Source of the DNA: Cycas panzhihuaensis
Lineage: Eukaryota > Cycadophyta
DNA: 64,000 nt
Direction: 5' to 3'
NCBI GenBank assembly: GCA_023213395.1
Contig: CM041465.1
Coordinates: 6,014,001 to 6,078,000 of the forward strand
The notes beneath the pieces were generated by a model. That model was not told the origin of the DNA. It worked only from the letters and a program-made list of their open reading frames with translations, and did not search any database. How positions within the stretch are numbered: the stretch's first letter is position 1; each line of letters opens with the position of its first letter. Both the position numbers and the translations under genes were made by a program. Shown here one piece after another: positions 59,064 through 64,000 of the stretch.

Positions 59064-60032
59064 AGGAGAAGAAGAGAAGGTCACTCTACTTACAAATTAT
59101 GAAGATGATGCTACAAGGGAGGAACTATTTCACTTGAAGCTTCAAGTAGGAAATAGTATGATTGGTGCCATTATAGATCCGGAGCCAAAAGAATTTGATC
59201 TCAGAAAGTTTGGTAAAGAGCATTGGGTTGGTAACTACTCCTCACCCTCACCCATATCCTCTTGGTTGGATCCATAAAGATGTGGAAATACAAATATCAA
59301 AGCAATGTACACTTAAATTTTCCATCACTAATGATTTTGTTGATGAAGTAATATGTGATGTGGTGCCATTAGATGTATGCCATGTTGTGCTTGGAAGTCC
59401 CTACTTGTGGGATCAAGATGCACTCTTCTATCGAAGGGAGAGAAAGTATCGATTGATGAAGGATAACAAGGGCTTCATCATAAAGGCCACAAAGAAGCAC
59501 TTGGATAAGATAGCATTAATTTCAAATTAGTCAAGCAAAAAGGATGATCAATGCATGTGGTAAATTCGTCATCTTAATGGTAAGGAGAAAAGAAGAGCCA
59601 AGAGATGAAGAAGGTCCTTCTACTCACACTCTTCTTATATCACCTAAACAAATGCAACAAATTGAGGAGTTAAAGACAAGGTATGATATTCTATTTCAAC
59701 ATGTTGATGGGCTTCCACCAAAGAGAAAGATAGAGCATGAAATCACTCTTGTAGGAGATGCACCATTACCTAATGTTGCTTTGTATAGGCACTCCATTGT
59801 AGAGAATAATGAGATAAAGAGGCAAGTTGAGGAGTTGCTTAATCAAGGGGTCATAAGACCTTCATGTTCACCTTGTGGGTCACTAATTGTCTTGGTGCCT
59901 AAGAAGGATGGAGGATGGAGAATGTGTATAGATTTTCGTGCTTTGAATAAAATTACAATTAAAAATCGCTACCCTTTACCTCGTATAGATGATTTGCTTG
60001 ATCAAATTCAAAGATGCTTGTTATTTCACTAA
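58987..60032 (+). pseudogene. Chromovirus protease and RT N-terminal part, body 2
   Basis: The protease active site is broken by a 2-base loss after GAIIDP (body 1 continues GSQKNL), shifting the frame; the second half reappears as [20 protein letters not shown] in another frame. A small rearrangement at about 59525 (ISN then TAG, against ISASQ in body 1) separates it from the [13 protein letters not shown] part. RT begins [20 protein letters not shown] and [16 protein letters not shown] and meets the same frame change as body 1 at about 60022. Confidence 0.9.
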
Positions 60033-60921
60033 ATTGGATTTAAAAAGTGGTTATCACCAAGTTAGGGTCAAGGAGGAGGACACATGGAAGATGGCCTTCA
60101 AAACAAAGCAAGGACTCTTTGAATGAATGGTTATGCCTTTCAGATTGTGTAATGCTCCTGCAACATTCATGAGGCTAATGAATGAAATGTTAAGGCCTTA
60201 CTTGGATAATTTTGTTGTTGTCTATCTTGATGACATTTTGATTTTCAGCAACACATGGGAGGAACATTTGCAGCATATAGAAGAAGTTTTAAAGACTATG
60301 ACTAAGTATCATTTGAAGCTTAACTTGAAGAAGTGTGAATTTGGCAAGGAGAACTTGATCTTCTTAGGCTTTGTGGTTGGAGGAGGAAAGTTGAGCATTG
60401 ATCCACTCAAGACTCAAGCCATCCTCAAATGGCCTAGGCTAACAAACATCACAGAGGTGAGAAGTTTTTTAGGAGCTTGTCAATACTTGAGAAAGTTTAT
60501 TCTTCATTTCTCACAGTTGCAAAGACCTCTACATGGATTGACAAAATCTAGTAGAAAGTTTACTTGGGGTTCCAAGGAGGAAGAAGCCTTTCTTCTTTTA
60601 AAGAAGAAAATTTGTGAAGCACCGGTTTTGGCAATGCCAAATTTGCAAAGGCCTTTTGAAGTAGAAGTTGATGCAAGTGGAAATGCGATGCGAGTTGTCC
60701 TTATTCAAGATGGGAAGCCTATTGTGTACCATTCGGAAGTCTTCACCCCTCAAGTGAAGAACTACCTAACATATGATCAAGAAATGTTCGCTCTTCATCA
60801 AGCATGCAAGCATTGGAGGTCATACTTGCTCAGAAAAGAGGTTGTAGTTTATACCGATCATAAGCCTCTTCAATTTTTACAAACTCAAAGTAAATTACAG
60901 CAAGCAAGACACATGAAGTAG
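60033..60921 (+). pseudogene. Chromovirus RT core and RNase H N-terminal part, body 2
   Basis: Across the frame change it reads [11 protein letters not shown], then FE-stop (TGA at 60124-60126 where body 1 has TGG) and MVMPFRLCNAPATF. It continues with VVYLDDILIFS (Asp-Asp present), ECGFG-like KKCEFGKENLIFLGF, RSFLGACQYLRKF, then RNase H RPFEVEVDASGNAMRVVLIQ (Asp kept here, lost in body 1), YDQEMFALHQACKHW and YTDHKPLQFLQ. It ends in TAG at 60919-60921 where body 1 has TGG. Confidence 0.9.
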
Positions 60922-62493
60922 ATGAGTTATTTACAACAATTCAATATTGTAATTAAGTACAAAAAGGGATCTAATAACAAAATTATTGATATGTTATCTA
61001 GACCACCTTGTTCCACTTCTTCTTCTACTTTTGTTTGTAGTTCTCTTATGAGTTTGCAGGTGGAACCAATGCATCATGAAGAGTACAAAGACTTGTATCA
61101 TGAAGATGAAGCTTTGAAGGAAGAATTAGAGAACCTAGCGAAAGGAAGACCTTCCGACTTGCTTGGAAGGATGGTCTACTTTTCAAAGGGGAGCAGCTCT
61201 ATGTTCCATCAAAAGGAGACAAGATCAAGTGGCTTAGAGAAGCCCATACTTCTAAAGTAGATGGTCACTTTGGTATAGAGAAGACTTTAGCAAACTTGAG
61301 AAGATATGTTGTATGGCCAAAAATGCAAAATGATGTAAAAAAATATGTAAAAGGATGTGTAATGTGTAATACTTCTAAGCCTTCTTCTAGAAAATTAGGA
61401 TTGTATACATCACTTCCTATTCCCACTAGGCCTTGGGAAAGTATCTCCATTGATTTTTTAGGGGGACTTCCCATGACTAGGAAGGGACATGATTATCTCT
61501 TTGTTGTTGTAGATAGGTTTAGTAAAATGATATACCTAATACCTTGTAAGAAGACAATCACAGTGCAGAGGCGGTGAATTATTCTTCGAGCATGTATGGA
61601 AGAATTTTGGCTTGCCTTCTTCTATCATTTCAGATCGGGACATTCGATTCCTTTCATCATTTTGGAAGTCACTATGGGAGATGATGGATACCAAATTGAA
61701 GAGGAGTACAAGTTTCCACCCTCAAACAGATGGACAAACCAAAGTAGTGAACAGAACTTTGGTACATCTATTGAGGGGATACAATTCCAAGCATCCAAAG
61801 ACTTGGGATGAATCATTGGCTTTTCTACAATTTGCTTTTAATAGAGGAATGCATGCATCACACTCTAAAGTACCTTTTGAAGTTTGTTTGGGATACTTAC
61901 CTCAAAGTCCATTTGACTTAGAGTTTTCCATGCAAGCTAAGGAAGGATCCGTCAAAAAGAAGGAGGAGTATGACAAGGCTTTAAGATACTTGGAGAAGAT
62001 CCAGAGAGTCCACAAAGAAGTACATGATCAACTTCTAAGGACTCAACAAAAGTACAAGGAAAGAAATGACAAGCATAGGCAAGAGTGTACTTTTCAAGAA
62101 GGAGATTTAGTATGGTTATACTTGAGCAAGAAGAGGTTAAAAGGAGAAGGCAAGAAACTCAAACCTATAAGGTATGGACCATTCAAGATTTTAAGAAAAG
62201 TAGGTTGCAATGCTTTCCAACTTGATCTTCCACCTTATATGTAAATATATTTAGTAGTAAATGTTGAATACTTAAAACTCTTTGAGCCCTCCATGCTAGA
62301 TGAGGAACAGGACCAGTTCACTTTACCTTCAGTTAATGATTTGTATTTAGAAATTGAGGATCCTCTCAAGGAAGATTGTATCTTGGAGAGAAAATCTACC
62401 AAAACAAGACAGGAGACACATGAATCTTTCAGGATTGGAGTAGCAGGGCAATTGCCTAGTAAGTCCAAGTGGTTTAGCAGGCAACAAGGATAA
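60922..62493 (+). pseudogene. Chromovirus RNase H end, integrase and tail, body 2
   Basis: It continues MSYLQQFNIVIKYKKGSNNK and DMLSRPP, and has a frame change at about 61158 (body 1 reads HLAWKDGLL there). Integrase has RRYVVWPKMQNDVKKYVKG, CVMCNTSKP, SIDFLGGLP and an extra G at about 61568-61572 that ends the frame, then SIISDRDIRFLSSF and TDGQTKVVNRTL with Lys (AAA, 61741-61743) in place of the catalytic Glu, as in body 1. The tail reads EGDLVWLYLSKKRLKGEGKK, then a stop at 62242-62244, then the chromodomain-like ILERKSTKTRQETHESFRIG ending TAA at 62491-62493. Confidence 0.9.
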
Positions 62494-62543
62494 CAACACT
62501 TCCCCCATCTCCAATTCTAAGCCAAACAGGAGTTGGCTATTTT

Positions 62544-62558
62544 CCAAGGAAGGGACCA
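62544..62558 (+). other. Polypurine tract before LTR3
   Basis: The purine-rich caaggaagggaccat segment lies before TGATCCGG. It is shorter than the tract before LTR2, lacking the GCAGC part. Confidence 0.7.
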
Positions 62559-63613
62559 TGATCCGGAGGATCTACCATATGTGTGGAGGATGTAAACAAT
62601 TCTAAGCATTGGTATAACTAAAAGAGATATGGCCAAATGGTATCAAAATTATATGAAATTTTGTGTAAAGGGAGAAGACACATCCCACTAGATGTGTACA
62701 AAAGGTGGGGTTTAGAAAATATCATTTGATTAGAGTTCAAGCCTTGTTTTTGCATAAAATTAATCCCACAGCTAGCAGAAAAAAATAGAAAATATATATT
62801 ATAATTATATGAATATAAATATAGCCAAATGACATAAAAATGAGCTAAAATTTTGAGGAAGTGTAGGAGACATGAGTCCCTATATGTGTACCAAATTTGG
62901 GCTAAATTGGAGTTAGTTAAGGTCAGTTATAAGCCGCAACTTTTAAGAATTGTATGAAGGCCACTTGGACAGTAGAAAAATAGCAAATATATATATATTT
63001 ATTAAATGAATAAAAATGTAGCCAGATGACATCCAAATAAGCTAAAAATTTGAGGAAGATGAGGGGACATGTGTTCCTATATGTGTACCAAATTTTAGCC
63101 AAATTGGAGTACGTTACGATCTGTTTCAAGCTACAACGTTTTAAGAATTGCATGAAGGCTACTTGGACAACATGCATTCTGGTGGTTAGTGGTTATACTT
63201 GCATGATTGCCACTTGTTAAATATGCAATTTTAGTTTCTTTCTATAAATTGAGACCTACTACAGGTTGGAGAGGGGGTTCTTGGAGACTTAACTTGGGAA
63301 GCATCCTTGGAGAAGCATTTGGAGGGTTGGAGTCCCCCTTATGGTATAATTGTAACATTTATTCCTTGTAATTTTACCATTCTTTTGTTAGTTGATTTCT
63401 CCACCATTAAATGGAGATTTTCATGGTTTAATAAAAGTATTACTCCTCATACTTTTTGGATCAATGTCAAGAATAAATGATTTGGTGTATAATTTTCCTT
63501 TCATGGGCTCATTGTTGTTTTGATGTTATTGAGCTTTCTACACTAACTCCCAGGATCTCAAGGAGGAAAGGTTGATAATTGATTTCTTCACCAACTAAGC
63601 TCTTTTGGGATCA
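62559..63613 (+). repeat. Array LTR3 (1055 bp)
   Basis: It starts TGATCCGGAGG and ends TTGGGATCA, followed by ACAGG and LINE sequence. It is the most divergent of the three LTRs. Confidence 0.93.
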
Positions 63614-64000
63614 ACAGGACATCCTCTAACTTAGCTAGAAGACCTCTCTCTTATTGATCTAAAGAGATAGATCTTCCTTCTTCCTAAATTATTGACTCCA
63701 AACTCTTAATCTCTTCCAAGATCTAGTTTTTTATTCCAAATATATTTTAGAAGACATTTTTATTCCACTCTTTCACCTGAGTCTTCATCCATTTTAGCTT
63801 TTTATAAAATCTAAGCATTGCACAACCTTTGACTAGATATTTCTACCAATCTGCAATCCAAGTCATGGAGACTCGAGTCCTTTGTCCACATCATCTCAAA
63901 TCTGAAAGGAGTTCCCATGTACTTCTTTTTATCGATAAAGTTTAAAATCAGTGGGGAGTAATCCGAAACTAATTTAGGAGTCGTTTCAAGAGTAATATTA
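63614..64000 (-). pseudogene. LINE endonuclease end and start of RT region (continues from 51226)
   Basis: The minus strand reads SDYSPLILNF (place of the endonuclease SDH motif, His changed to Tyr), then MGTPFRFEMMWTKDSSLHDL, a stop-rich part, and GLLAKLEDVL. At 63614 this joins in frame to LKEEIHWR on the other side of the array (51226 downward), showing that it is the same LINE. The 5' part with the rest of the endonuclease lies outside the window. Confidence 0.85.

Larger units (their letters stand above)
51227..63613 (+). mobile_element. Tandem chromovirus-like Ty3/gypsy array: LTR-body-LTR-body-LTR
   Basis: Three LTRs of about 1.05 kb (51227, 56895, 62559) alternate with two nearly identical gag-pol bodies. 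Start-to-start spacing is 5668 and 5664 bp. A single near-perfect 5-bp duplication flanks the whole block, inside an L1 LINE. Both bodies share several inactivating lesions. This is the structure expected from unequal recombination between the LTRs of one element, not from two insertions. Confidence 0.93.

Overview
The window looks like intergenic DNA from a seed plant with a large, repeat-rich genome. I see no host gene, tRNA, rRNA or prokaryotic feature. What can be recognised is retrotransposon: Ty3/gypsy Tat-like, Ty3/gypsy chromovirus-like, Ty1/copia and an L1-type LINE, nested in one another. A gymnosperm is possible from the density and age of the repeats, but nothing here proves it.

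Layout. (1) 1-1308: minus-strand copia-like leader, primer-binding site and LTR. (2) 1309-10425: old plus-strand Tat element (copy 1) with RNase H, integrase, an antisense gene, an archaeal-type RNase H (aRNH) and a 3' LTR. (3) 10426-13045: minus-strand, 5'-truncated copia element. (4) 13046 to about 29850: second old Tat element (copy 2) with the same order of parts, its 3' LTR split by a complete copia element at 22724-28978 (TSD AAAAG). (5) About 29850-32359 and 46456-46924: AT-rich DNA and a copia-like minus-strand LTR, split by a structurally complete, younger Tat element (copy 3, 32360-46450, minus strand, TSD GAAGT, LTRs of about 2.56 kb). (6) 47100-47898: plus-strand copia end, cut by the poly(A) end of a minus-strand LINE (47899-51226, continuing at 63614-64000). 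(7) 51227-63613: chromovirus-like tandem array LTR-body-LTR-body-LTR inserted in that LINE.

The most interesting system is in the three Tat copies. Between the integrase end and the aRNH, on the strand opposite to gag-pol, all three carry remains of the same gene. It resembles a plant mobile domain (PMD) protein, with a GT-AG intron at the same phase-1 position, a conserved coiled-coil-like tail and an upstream TATA-like box conserved in all copies. In copies 1 and 2 that intron has been invaded by TA/CA/TG microsatellites of about 0.6 and 2.1 kb; in copy 3 it is only 101 bp. Copy 3 has lost most of RT, all of RNase H and most of integrase through a deletion that fuses the start of RT in frame to the end of integrase.

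Inferred order of events: Tat copies 1 and 2 and the copia remnants are oldest. Copia D entered the copy 2 LTR. The LINE entered a copia LTR, and the chromovirus entered the LINE and became a tandem array. Tat copy 3 entered a copia-like LTR. Old copies are full of stop codons, mostly TAG, as expected from deamination of methylated cytosine.
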